DNA of 64,000 nucleotides, from positions 203,672 through 267,671 of the forward strand of contig JANBPK010000844.1 in NCBI GenBank assembly GCA_027579435.1, in the 5' to 3' direction. This document shows, one piece after another, positions 1 through 11,065 of the stretch. This stretch comes from Candolleomyces eurysporus. Taxonomy: Eukaryota > Basidiomycota > Agaricomycetes > Agaricales > Psathyrellaceae. Each line of letters begins with the position of its first letter. Position 1 is the stretch's first letter. The notes beneath the pieces were generated by a model. It was not told where the DNA came from. It made no database searches and saw only the letters and a program-made list of their open reading frames with translations. The position numbers were made by a program, and so were the translations under genes.

Positions 1-125
1 GCTTGATGCACTATCAAGCTTGGGCTATGAACCGCGATGGGAGGGGAGGACAAGAAATGAGGGCTTATAAGGATGTGCGTTTATCGATAATGTGATTCTC
101 GCGAGAAGGTCACGCCGACGGTAGA

Positions 126-141
126 CACGAGGCCGGACATG
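126..141 (-). promoter_or_regulatory. Orphan copy of the BTB-array upstream motif
   Basis: The plus strand reads CACGAGGCCGGACATG, the complement of the motif found upstream of most BTB genes in this window. The surrounding 1-140 also resembles the upstream region of the BTB gene at 5100-6198 (shared words such as CGCGATGGGAGG and ATCGATA-N-GTGATT). No start codon with a BTB first exon follows, so this is a promoter left behind by a lost or truncated copy. The motif runs into an N and a T run at 143. Confidence 0.5.
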
Positions 142-469
142 ANTTTTTTTCGGAGGGTACTTTAAAAAGTGCCGATTTTTATCACTCACTGCTGACAGCT
201 TGAAATACTCCTTGATTATACGAAAGCGAGAGGACTTGTGGGGCACTTACTGACTTGAAAGCATGAGGCTGACTCGTCAAATCTACTTTTTGTCGGAATT
301 AGCGTTACGTACGCAGTCTCATCACAGTTTAGAGGTGGATGGTAGAAAGTGTGTAAGGCACATGTTATTCTTACCATTGATGCTACCTATGAAGAAGGTT
401 AGACCACTGGTCCTAATATTCTTATCTGGCGACTTTGTCCCCAAGATTGACGACGAAGCTGGCGGCCGG

Positions 470-612
470 GAGTGGCAGAAGAGTCTGGTTCGGGATCCAT
501 AGCGTGATCCATACAGACTTTGTCCCCAGTTTGGATTTGAGTTCGCCCAGTAATGGAATTTTTAATCTGCCAAAAATCTCATGCAGCCCCTCTTTCATCC
601 CAAGGTGTCAGA
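470..612 (-). pseudogene. Fragment of a BTB-array exon 4
   Basis: Read on the minus strand this stretch gives peptide words MKEGLHEI, LGELKSKLG and LWIPNQTLL in that order. They match WLKEGLNEI, LAELKSKLG and LWIQNQTL of the helical region in the intact array genes. Nothing recognisable as the BTB core or the zinc knuckles is joined to it. With the orphan motif at 126-141 it indicates that the array once extended left of the EF2 gene. Whether the fragment and the motif come from one copy cannot be told. Confidence 0.55.
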
Positions 613-968
613 AGAATGGATCTTAATCCCTCAGTCACCGGGAACACAGTCGGCTACACAAGTTCCTGCCAACTTACAGTACATACCACCTGAAAACAAA
701 TCCTGAATTCGTCTGATTAATCTTGGAGAGCTTGTGGCGAGCTCGTTTGGTCGGAAAGACAGTCGGTGGCTATCCCTTGATAATATTGAGACAGAAAAGA
801 GGTGAATCCGTGCTCGATTCATTGCTGCACCGATAATGACTTTTTGGAATGTCAGCACACAGGCACGAAGCAGACCATGCTCAGCATGCTCTTCCTCCGG
901 GATCAATACCATCAAAGGCACAAGGACATGGAGAACCAATATGAAAGAACGCAGAAAATTACCACAGC

Positions 969-3875
969 TTAGAGCTTGTCGTAGTACATATCAAGAGAAG
1001 GAATCTCAGGATTAAGACCCTTGCGAGTACGGATCTTGACCACCAACTCCTCCATCTTGCTTCCCTTGTCGATTGGCGAGCCCGCCATGACCTCCCAGTG
1101 GTTGAACACGCTCTGGGAGAATGCCTGCCCAGCAGTATGTGATTGTAGCTCACCGTTGAGGCCGAAAGACTCCGCGACGGGGAGGTATGCCTTGATCGTG
1201 AACATGGGCGTGCCAGGACGCTTCTCTTCACTGAAGACCTGGCCGCGTCGGTTGTTGAGACACGAGTAGACGCCACCAATGGCGCTCTCAAGGCATTGAA
1301 TCTCAACTTTTTGCACAATAGATTAGAAAGGCCTTGACAGTACACGCCAAATCCAGCTTACCGAAATAGATGGGCTCTTGGAGACCAGGAGTGGCAAGCA
1401 AGCAGGCGGCATAGGTTGCACGACGCATGGTAGGAATGATTTGTCCTCCACTACGATGGATAGCATCAGTGTGGAGCTACAATACCCATTAGTTACCCTG
1501 ATCACTACCAAAATTCGTTCTCACTCACAGTAGCATCAAGTACGTTGACACGGATACCACGGACACTCTCCTCAGCGCAGACACCTTCCTTGGTAGCCCA
1601 CTGGAAGGCAGCAACACAATTGTGCTTGATTTCTTTCAAGTACTGAACTCCCTTGGTGACGTTGACTAACAGGTTAGGACCAGTGGTATCGGGACCGAAA
1701 CACCAGATCTTGCGAGCATCAGAATCATCCCAGCCATAGTCATCAGCGAGGATACGGGCCCGGAGCTTGAAATCGTCACGCGCCTTGACGGTACCGCCCT
1801 CAATAGCCTTGGTGAGTTCGTCGTCAAGAGGTAAAGCTTTGACGAAGAGACGATTGTGCTTGTTCTCCGACTTGGAGCGAGCAACGATCGACGACTCGGT
1901 CTTGACGGTCTCACGGTAAGGAACGACAGGGTCAGAAATCTCGAGAGGAACAGCGGCGTGGTCTTCTTGGAGATCCTACGATAGAGCCTCAGCAAATCAC
2001 TCATACCAATAATGCAGAACAGCAAACCTTCAAGCAAATTTCCAAGTGCAATTCACCAGCACCGGCAACAATGTGCTCTCCAGTCTCTGAGATCCATGTT
2101 TGGACACAAGGGTCGGACTTTGAGAGACGCTTGAGACCTTGCACGAGCCTGGGCAGATCAGAGGCTTTCTTGACCTCGACGGCGACTTGCATGACAGGGG
2201 AGACGGAGAATTTCATGACCTTCATGTTGTGGGCAGTTTCTGAGGTGGTGAGAGTACCGCTCTTGAGCAAGAACTGATCGATACCGGTGAGCCCAATGAT
2301 GTTACCAGCAGGGCAATCTTGGATAGACTCGACGTAACGACCCATCAGAAACAGAGTTTGCTGGATGGCCTGGACGAAGAGATCGTCCTTCTTTCCGGGG
2401 AGGTAATTGGGACCCTGTATACGGACCTTGAGCCCAGACTTGACGGTACCAGAGAAGACACGACCGAAGGCGTAGAATCGTCCCTTATCGGATGTAGGAA
2501 CCATCTTGGAGACGTAGAGAACGAGGGGACCTTTGGGGTCGCAATCACGGATACCGATGGCGGACTCATCCGCCAAAGGACCCTCGTACAAGGTCTCAAC
2601 ACGGTAGCGCTGAGCGGTGGCAGGGGAAGGAAGGTTGATGACAATCATTTCCAAGAGGGAGTCACCGGCGGGGAGGAAGCGACGCATGATGGCCTTGATA
2701 AGGGGCTTGCCTCCCAGATCGCGTTCCTCTGCAGTAAGCTTAATGTCGAGCTTTTCGAGGATGGTGGCGACAGTGTCCTTCTTAAAGTTCATGACAGCGT
2801 CGAAGATTTTGAAGAGAGGGTCGAGGACGAACGAGTTGAAGGCACGCTCCAATGGCTTGCCGTTCGCATCGGTGCCGTTGGTGGTCCATTTGCGAGTGGC
2901 AGGGTTGAAGTAGTTGTCACCCCAAAGCTTGACCATCATCTTTTCTTTGTCGACACCGAATTTCTTCGCGTAGCGAGCGGTGAATTGACGGAGAGTGAAT
3001 CCCCATCCGTGGAGACCTGAGCCAAAGCCGACAGTTCCTTTTTCGGGATGCACCCGGACATCACCAAGAGCAGCATCGTGGTACGTCGAGATGATGACGT
3101 TCAAGGTCTCAATGGTATGCATGAAGGATTGGTAGAGGGATTCCTTGTCAACTTGTAATTCAAGGAGGGCACGGTCAACCTTGTTGATGATGACGACGGG
3201 CTTGATACGCTCAGTTAAAGCCTGGCGCAGCACAGTCTCTGTCTGTACGCAAACACCATCAAAAAAGTCGACGACGACGAGGGCACCATCGGTGACACGG
3301 AGGGCGGCGGTGACTTCAGGAGAGAAATCGACGTGTCCGGGAGAGTCAATCAAGTTGATCAAAAACTCGTGGCCTGGCCGTTGATAAGATAATGGGGTTC
3401 GCTATCATCCAGGATCTCCGCACCTTCGGTTTTTTGCTTGATGGAGCTAAGCTCTTCCTTGTCGGCCTCGAAGTACACTGAAATGGCGGTCGATTTGATG
3501 GTGATACAGCGATCCTCGTCGTCAAGACCGGTGTGGGTGAACCGCATGTCCTTGGCTGAGGCGAGGATACCAGCCTTTGAGACCAAGGAATCGATAAGGG
3601 TGGATTTTCCGTGATTGACTATTGAAGGTGTTGAGCTCGTTGCCCAGTGGGAAAGGATCTCTACTCACCATGAGCGATAACACTTATGTTACGGATGTTG
3701 GTCGGGCGGTCCATAAGGGCCCGAACCTGATCTGTAGGGCGACGAGTGTCAAACAAGAGCAACTTTTTGAGATCAAAGTAACCTCGCTAACCGACCGTGA
3801 AATTACTGCAAGCCTGATGTCAGCATCAAGCTCAAGAGGACAATGAAGACGGACGATGAAGACGACTTACACCAT
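969..3875 (-). CDS. Elongation factor 2 paralogue (eEF2-like GTPase), eight exons
   Basis: eEF2 is the cytosolic GTPase that drives ribosomal translocation. My exon model is 3871-3875, 3792-3805, 3669-3731, 3424-3618, 2028-3373, 1529-1975, 1362-1476 and 969-1306. It sums to 2523 nt with no frame break, giving 840 residues, close to the 842 of yeast eEF2. All introns fit GT-AG. The start MVNFTV is split over a 5-nt and a 14-nt exon. Family landmarks are present: [12 protein letters not shown] (G3), INKVD (G4), [38 protein letters not shown], the diphthamide loop and the C-terminal YYDKL. Oddities: the P-loop reads AHVNHGKST instead of AHVDHGKST, switch I reads [10 protein letters not shown] where FTDTRxDEx is usual with two residues missing just before it, and the loop after the diphthamide histidine reads HRSGG rather than HRGGG. 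This suggests a second, diverged eEF2 copy rather than the housekeeping one. Confidence 0.9.
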
Positions 3876-5099
3876 GTTGTCTCGCTGCTACCGGTGGCGA
3901 TGGGGAAGTATGTGCAAAAAACAACTTCGACGATGGAGGGGTTGAGAGAGAGGAAAGTTTCAACTGGTGCTCATTTGTCTGTTGATCTTTTGACATCAGG
4001 GTAGGTCGGAGCCGGGATCACTTAGAAATACCAGAGTCAACCATGTGTCCGTCCGGAAAGGCCCGTATCCATCACACTGGTCTGGATGCTATGTCTAGCC
4101 CTTGACTCATCGCAGTATAATATCGAGTCACAAATTTGGAGAATCCGGAAGCGCACATCAGCAAAAGTGAGACACGCCTTCCACCGCTCTACGACCCCAC
4201 AATCAGAATCGACGCACTCGTGACGCAAAATGATTAGCATCTCCGCACAACGGGTTGTGTTGGCACCAATTATTTGTGGCACTCAATTCCTATCGTATCC
4301 CATAGTATCACACTTCGACAAGAGGTGTAGAAATAAGATACACGCTGACTGAGATATACTGCAGGGTGTTAAACCCATCCCTTGCCATATCATGCTGTTA
4401 ACCAGCTTCCGATAGTCACCACCATTGCTGTCAAGCTCCAGTTTGAAGTACAGCTTACTGTGCCAGTCAGATCTGCAATATGGTGTGTTGCAAGCAGCAA
4501 GGTATCAGCATACCTAACCCCCAAACCCATAATCTCTGCTCCTGCCCACGCGAAGATGATATAAACTCCTCGATATTCCATCCGAGCATCATGATCAGCC
4601 TGGTGTATCATGTTTTAGCTCTGAATGATATCCACTCACCTCTGACTCCCTGGTCTCCTGTGCCCCCCTCTNCCCCACATGCAACCAGTAAGTGGTGCTC
4701 CTATACTGGAGTAGTGAGAATATCAGTCTTGAATTGAGAAAGAGGCTTCACATAGACAAAGGAAGGGTAGGGTAGGGTGAGGTGGGGAGTGGGAAAGTGA
4801 GAACCATAAGCATCCTGAGAGCAGTCCCTAACACAACCTCATGTGATTGTATTCAAAGTCCCACTCATCCTCTCAAATATCCTACAATTTACCACCATAA
4901 CTCTGTAAGAGTCTCCAGGTAGGATGACCCATACACATACGATATATTTGGGCCACTGCTGTAGTGGCCAGCTTGCTTTGCGAGCCTTGATCCTGATTCT
5001 TCCTTCTGGATCCAAATACTTTAGAGAGTGGTGATTTTGTTCTTCTGTGCAAGATCGCTCTTGCTACGATACAAGCTAGTAGCAGTAGCAACGAGTGTG
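3876..5099. other. Intergenic, no gene recognised
   Basis: This 1.2 kb separates the EF2 start from the first BTB copy. Open frames here are short and show no family motif. A purine-rich stretch (repeated GGTAGGGTGAGG-like words) lies near 4760-4800. It should contain the EF2 promoter on its left side and the 3' flank of the BTB copy on its right. Confidence 0.5.
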
Positions 5100-6198
5100 T
5101 TACTGGTCCCAGGATTTGTAGCTCGCGATTTCCTCCTTAAAAACATCTTCGACTTTCGCGTCGGATCTGGGCTTCTGGCGGGTAGATGCTATGAGCTTGA
5201 AGTTCGTATGACTCATGGAACAGTAGCACGAGGGACAAGTGTAGCTCTGATAGCGGAGTGGAACCCGTGCACAGCCCCCACGTCTCAAACTTTGGAAGTT
5301 TGCCTTGAGCTTGGCCCCACTTTGCCGAAGTGGGAGATGTCCTCGGGAGCGCTGTCCGAGATCGTCCCACCGCAATGCTGGCAGTATTGAGCACTGCTGA
5401 CATTGCCGAATGACAACTGGAACAGCCCAATGATCCCAGCGTGAATTGGGGACTGGACGAAGGGGACGTGGCTTGTGGACGTTTGAGCACCTGATTCCGG
5501 ATCCACACAAAGCGGAAGGCTGTCTCAAGTCCCAGGTACAACTTGAGCTCGTCAGGCTCGAAGATTTCCTCTTGTGTCACGATTTCGTTCAACCCTTCCC
5601 TGAGCCAATCGGCAACCTTGTGAGCTCGAGCGAAGGCGACCTTCTCAAAGGACGTCAGAGACATCCTGGACAGATTTTCGATTGCGTGATCCCTCATCTA
5701 AGCAACGTCGAGATTTTAGCATCGAGAAGAATCGAGGAATGAAGGCCACGGCTCACCATTTTTAATTTGCCATCTCGTCAATAGATTGAGAACACTCACC
5801 CATTCGTCCTTCATCAAGGCATATGCACCTGATATCACACCTTTTGGCCTGAGTTCACGCCATGTGTTAGGACTATGATTAATAAATTTAGCTTTTTCAC
5901 TTACGCAGGGTATAGAACTTTCATCAGAGCACGGAAGTCCGCCACCTCGTAGCCATCTAACACTATCGGATGCTCCTTGTCCTTCCCTTCAACGCTTTCG
6001 GCATGTTTAGCTTGAGGTATGTGAAACACGTCCGAAAAGATTTCGGAGTGTTCCGTGAACCCATGTGGAGGAACTTGGAAGATAGTTTGACCTGGCAATT
6101 CCGTTGTGATTCCCCTGAAGTAGCAATGGGATGCCATTTGGTATGCGTGTGACCTTGAAGAGCACTGTGCTCCAAACTATGGACTCTTCGCTCGTCAT
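5100..6198 (-). pseudogene. BTB/POZ-zinc-knuckle gene, array copy 1 (subgroup I), two frame breaks
   Basis: Exon 1 starts at 6198 (MTSEESIVWSTVLFKV). The BTB exon ends near 5907 with MKVLYPA, and a short third exon ends RWQIK. Exon 4 starts after an intron at about 5699-5756 and carries ARAHKVADWLREGLNEIV and GSLGCSSCHSAM. The reading frame then shifts near 5390 (continuing as SAQYCQHCGGTISD) and again near 5320 before ending ...FKEEIASYKSWDQ. Compared with the copy at 12233-13328, both shifts fit single-base losses, one beside a T run and one in a G run, and neither is at an N. They may be real decay or sequencing errors; everything else looks well kept. Confidence 0.7.
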
Positions 6199-7037
6199 TT
6201 TGGCTGTCGGTTCCGGCTTCAGACACTGTGCGACGGTGGTTATGTATGAGTCGCGATGGGAGGAGAAGATGTAAGGACAGCTGCTTATTTTGATGTGCGT
6301 CCATCGATACCTTGACGTGATTGGAGAAGGTTACGAGGCTGAGCATGTGCTCTGTCAGTGGGCACTGAGAAGGCGTTAACCAAATGAATTCCTCGTTTGC
6401 GAACTCTCGTCTGCACTCGGATCTCAAGGTCATGTAGCGGATGCCAGCTTCCGAGCCCATGCTCAGAATTCCGTCACTCCGCGCGGGATCCAAATATTGC
6501 TATCAGGATGGGAGCTATCTTCGAAGCCCACATCGTCGAATCGGCGCACAGATACAAGCAAAGGTCCTGTCCTGCACACCGGACGCATTTCTCGGGAATT
6601 CGAATGCAACCCTATGCCCAGAACCCTCAAGATGGTCTCTTCGACCTGATTAGCCAGGAATGTATGCTGCGTGTATCAGCTGCGTCCCCATACATCGTCG
6701 TTGGTGGTCCTCGATGTCACCGTTTAAGGTGACTACCCCAAAATGCATTTAAAAGGTACCTATGTAACAGTGACGGCGAGGGCGAAAGGAAGCTACCCGC
6801 CGCTTGATTCATCTATCTGTTGATGATGTTGATAATGTCGATAATGAAGGAATCAGACGTCAACACAGGAGTCGTTGGCAAATTGCTCTTTGTCCTGGGC
6901 ACTGAGCATCTATGAGTAGGCTAGCTTTGAATATTGGATACCTGGTATAACTCTCTTCATTGCTCAACTCATTCAGCCTTACAAAACGTACTATAAGACG
7001 CACAGAATGCTTCACGCAAAGAAGTAGCGAAGGGGTA
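6199..7037. other. Intergenic with upstream region of array copy 1
   Basis: The left part holds the presumed promoter of the copy starting at 6198, including the shared motif at 6333-6349. The rest has short open frames only. Some words near 6560-6610 (CTGCACACC, GGAATTCGAA) recur upstream of the 12233-13328 copy, so the two upstream regions are related by duplication. Confidence 0.45.
6333..6349 (-). promoter_or_regulatory. BTB-array upstream motif
   Basis: Plus strand ACGAGGCTGAGCATGTG, complement of the CACATG-N4-GCCTCGT core. It lies about 135 bp before the start at 6198 and is preceded by an ATCGATA..GTGATTGGAGAAGG block that also occurs upstream of the 12233-13328 copy. Confidence 0.55.
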
Positions 7038-8218
7038 CTACTCGTCCCAAGCCTCGTAAGAGGCTATTTCCTCCTGAAAAAACTCGTTCAGGTCGACCTT
7101 TGGAATAATCTTCTGAGTTTCACCGGTGGGTAAAATGAGCCTGAAGTTCGAAGGGGCTATGTTAACGTTGCAGGATGGACACCTGTGGCTAAGGTTGGGA
7201 TTGATAGGGTAGCTACCGCACCGGCTGCAACGCAGATTTTGCAGGTGTATGTGAAGCTGAACGCTATGGGAATTGCACGTAAAGGACCCTGAGCAGCCGC
7301 TGTAAACGTTGATGACAGTCTGTCGACTACAGTAGTAGCAGTCCAGAGAGTCAGGGAATACTGTTTTAAGGCAAGACGGACACCCTACAGAACGCAAGGG
7401 TATGGCGTGATCCTCTTCCTTGCGCTCTGGCATTTTCTGGCCCCGGATCCACAGCAGGGTACATGCAGTCTCTACCCCCAACCGAGCTTTGAGATCGGCG
7501 AGAGGTCGAATCGGATTTTCGGAGACAAGTTCATTCAACCCGTCTCGGAACCACTTTGCGACTTTGTGCTCCCGGCCTAGCGCTGCTTTCTCCACTGGAT
7601 CCAAATACAATTTCCCAAGCTCGCCGATCGCATATTCTCTGATCTACACGTCAGAGAGATGCATACACTATTCAGCCTTCAAATTCCCAGGTAGTTCAGA
7701 ACGTGACTCACCGCTTTCATTTGCCATACAGTCGACAAAGCGAGAACCCCGACCCACTCCTCCTTCGACAGGCCATACGAGCCTGATACCATGATGTGAG
7801 GCCTGCATCCGCGTTGGCTATGTACTCAGTCCATTAGGAGCGGCGAGTGACTCCACTTACTCAGGGTAAAGAACCTTCATCAGGGCGCTGAAATCGTTGG
7901 CCTTGTAACCATCCAGCATGATTGGATGTTCCTCGTCTCGTCCCTCGACATCCCCGTCGCTTCCAGTAGGAAGGTGGAACATGTTCTCAAAGACCTCCGA
8001 GTGTTCTGTGAATCTATATCGAGGAGCCTCAAAAACGATCTCCTCGACCTGGCTCCGTTCAGCTGCATATCGGTCCGTGCCGCGTCCATCGACGAGGCGC
8101 CAAAGTGCTAGATACCTTTGGTACACACCTTGAAAAAGACAGTGCCACCCCATCGGATAGGCTTGGGACGGCTGATAGCCGTTGTAGCTTTCTTCCCAGG
8201 CGCGTGGGTGTTAGACAT
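7038..8218 (-). CDS. BTB/POZ-helical-zinc-knuckle protein, array copy 2
   Basis: BTB domains dimerise and often bridge substrates to Cul3 ubiquitin ligases; the role here is unknown. Exons 8129-8218, 7861-8048, 7712-7802 and 7038-7643 sum to 975 nt (324 residues) with canonical splice sites. Exon 1 gives MSNTHAPG...IRWGGTVFFK. Exon 2 is the BTB core from VEEIVFEAPRYRF to LYPE. Exon 3 ends STVWQMKA. Exon 4 holds EKAALGREHKVAKWFRDGLNELV, then cysteine pairs GCPSC, CYYC, CSRC and CPSC, and ends YEAWDE. The eight cysteines are spaced like two zinc ribbons or knuckles (my inference). This copy is intermediate between the two main subgroups: it shares LGREHKVAKWF with subgroup II but FQEEIASYEAW with subgroup I. 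Confidence 0.85.
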
Positions 8219-8444
8219 GATGGTGGTAAGAGCGAAAGAAGATGATGTGGGCGCCTATCGTAATCCATCGATATGATTGATATCGCCACTATCACCCCGG
8301 AGGCTGGACGAGTATTGTATTGACTAGTGTCGGACATAGTACACAGACACAAGCGCATCGAGTATGGCTAAAAATAAATCTTCCGCAACCACTTCAGGAC
8401 CGACCAAACCCCGAGGAAGGCGACAGCGGCCGAAAATCCTGACA

Positions 8445-9570
8445 CTAATTGTCTGGTAGTTCATAGTCGGCAATCTCGTCCCGAAACGCCTGGTTTATCA
8501 TGGCTCTCTGTTCCTGCATCACGTGTTGCGACCCACAGAACATATTCCAGGTCTCCATACTGGTGGAGCACGAAGGACAGCTGAGATCCACGCCAAAGGG
8601 ACAAGAGCTGCATTTTCTGCACCTGAAGTCCTTGCGATTGGAGTGTGGCTCCATCTTGACTGGTTTATCGGTATCGAGGAGTGTCGTAACCAGCCCCACA
8701 ACACCAACTCCGTCACGTATGTAGAGATCGCTGCAACTGTCGATGTCTATATCCTGACGACAGTGGGCACAGCTGCGACTAGTCGTGAACAACGCGACGC
8801 GGCAACGCCCACACCTCAGGGACCCGAGAGTGAGAACTAGACTTTCCGACCCTCGTGTTTCGCTGCGAATCCACAACAAGGTACAAACTGTATCGGCTCC
8901 CAGTTGAGATTTAAGCTCGGAGAGTGGACGGAATGGGCGTTCAGTAATAATCTCGTTCAGCCCTTCCTGGAACCACTGGCCAACCTTGTATTCTCGAGCG
9001 ATGGCGACCTTCTCCACCGGGTTCAACGACAGCTTTGTGAGCTCCTGTATCGCATGCGTCCTTATCTGAACGATGTCAAGTTCTGCCCCTTTCTGAGCCC
9101 TCGCCGACAAAACTCACTTTCTTCATATCCCACCGCGTTGACAAGCTCAGAACTCCCACCCATTCCTCCTTCGTGAGAGTATATGATCCAGAGATCACAT
9201 CTTCATGTCTGTAAAGAAAGTTATAACGATTAGTCTTGCGATGCTGACATCAACTAGGAGCTTAGCTCTGCGTACACAGGGTACAGAATTTTGATCAGCG
9301 CATTGAAGTCAACCGCCTTGTAACCATCCAATACGATCGGATGCTCCTCATCCCGCCCCTCCTCATTCTCGTTTCCAACTGGCAAATGGAACATAGCTTC
9401 GAAGACCTCCGAATTCTCGATGAACCTAGACCGAGGAACTTCAAAAGCGATCTCCTCGACCTGCCCATAGCATGTTAGCATTTGCAATAGAACGGCGATC
9501 GTATCGTGCACAATACCCGCACCTTAAAGAAAACCATGCCGCCCCAGCGGATAGGCTCCGGACAAACCAT
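8445..9570 (-). CDS. BTB/POZ-helical-zinc-knuckle protein, array copy 3 (divergent C-terminus)
   Basis: The first exon starts at 9570 and is unusually short (MVCPEPIRWGGMVFFK). The BTB exon (VEEIAFEVPRSRF ... ILYPV) ends at 9276. The third exon reads SGSYTLTKEEWVGVLSLSTRW, and a 50-nt intron leads to exon 4 with AIAREYKVGQWFQEGLNEII. Cysteine pairs are RCGRC, CAHC, CRKC and CPSC. The tail differs from the family: the final residues are YELPDN instead of YESWDQ, and the linker before it contains a methionine- and glutamine-rich segment. No frame break was found. Its upstream region lacks a clear copy of the shared motif. Confidence 0.82.
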
Positions 9571-9849
9571 CGTTGACGGATCGGATGTCCAAAATGATGG
9601 TCGGAATGAGACAACAAAGCGGGCGCTTGATATGGGTTTATCCGTCGCAGATGAGGCCTGAGGTCACGCGGCCAAGACGAGTGTCTATTTAGAGACTAGC
9701 TGTGACCCACTCTGCGGACGCAGTGACATGGAGACCACTTGTACCTAAAGGCAAGGCTATTTGCAGAGGTAGACCACCGTAGCTGCAGTCCTCTTTCCCG
9801 TTCCTACTCCTTCGAGCACGCTTTGGCTCTCGGCGTTGCCTTTGCCTTC

Positions 9850-11065
9850 GACTGATTAGATTAGATCGTGGCTGTGATGATGACGCCATCCAGCGCTTCG
9901 TCACCGCCCGCAACTCACCATCAGCAACACCCCATGGCTGGAACGAGGGAAAATTGATGACCTTCAGCCCAGGAAAGTTACCCAGATTCATGCGATCCCT
10001 CTTTCCCAAGTGCGTCACCTTTCTCCGCACCCCTCTTGTTCGCTCAATCCTCATCTTCCCAACAGCTCCTCCGAAGCTCCCACGCAACACTCGCAAGCCT
10101 CTCTGCCGAATGGGCCTGCACACCAATAGGCGTCAACCCCAAATGTAGGATTCCCTGCTGGTACTTGGCTTGTACCACAACGTCTCGGTATCAGTCATGG
10201 CGAGCACTGTGTAGGGGAGGGCCACTGTTGGTACGTACTCTCGTACCTGTTTGGCTGGCGATCCTTTCGTTGTCTCATCGCTCTCTCCTACCTTCCTCCT
10301 CCTGCTCCAATTGCTCGTTAGCATCGACCCAATTCTATACAGACTGAATACAGCTCTGCTCCTCTACCTCCTGCCTTTGAACTTCAGTCCTCAGCATAGG
10401 GTCAACTTTGGAGTAGGCTTCGCGAGCTTTGACTGACGACCTTGGCGGTGGTACATATGGGGATGGTGGCTACGTGGCCTTGGGCGTTGTTAGTGAATGA
10501 GGGTGTTGTGCGATGTGAGTATTCTGCCTGTACTCCTTCCGTTCGCTCTCGAATTTTAATTCTCCTCTCATTTTGTCCTTCCTTCGCCCTCTCTCTCTTT
10601 TCCGCTCCACGGTCTTGGATCCGCCTCCCTTCCTTCTTGTTCCGTTTTAGATCTATCACCGTCTGCCTTGATTCAATTGTTCGGCAGGCGTTTTGGGCGA
10701 CATTCCAGGTCGAGCTCGAATCGACTCAGGCATCATACTATCTCACCCACTCATTTATCTGATTCATTGACGTCCTCCATCTTTGCACCTGCATCATTGC
10801 TTCGTTTCGTTGGCGGGGTGCCGACCTCTTCGTTTAGACTCGATATCTCCCACCCATTTCGGTTGTATAGCTAGCTTTCTTTCGTTATTGCTCTTCCTAC
10901 CATCATGTTCTTGACGTTTTGTGATCGAATCGACTGGCCTCATCGACGTGCTGACTCACTCTATTCATTTGTTCCTGTGTAGGGATTGAACGGGACCGTT
11001 GACGTTGACAGGTTGTTCATTGAATCGGGTTCTTGTATTTGCGGTGGAAAGTATAATAGAAGGTG
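9850..11065 (+). pseudogene. Chs7-like gene remnant, copy 1
   Basis: Near 10450 the plus strand reads VVHMGMVATWPWALLVNEGVV. This matches the conserved Chs7 segment of the form aVH.G.VAAt.WaLLvN..V, a transmembrane part of the ER chaperone that exports chitin synthase. Near 11020-11065 the frame gives CICGGKYNRR before a GTGCGTC donor-like site, resembling the ICxGxxxKIDG end of a later helix. The parts between are not in one frame. The assignment rests on short motifs, and the same motifs recur in five other gaps. Confidence 0.42.

Noticed and set aside
2319..3020. Long plus-strand open frame (233 codons)
   Set aside because: It is the antisense shadow of the large eEF2 exon; it has no family motif.
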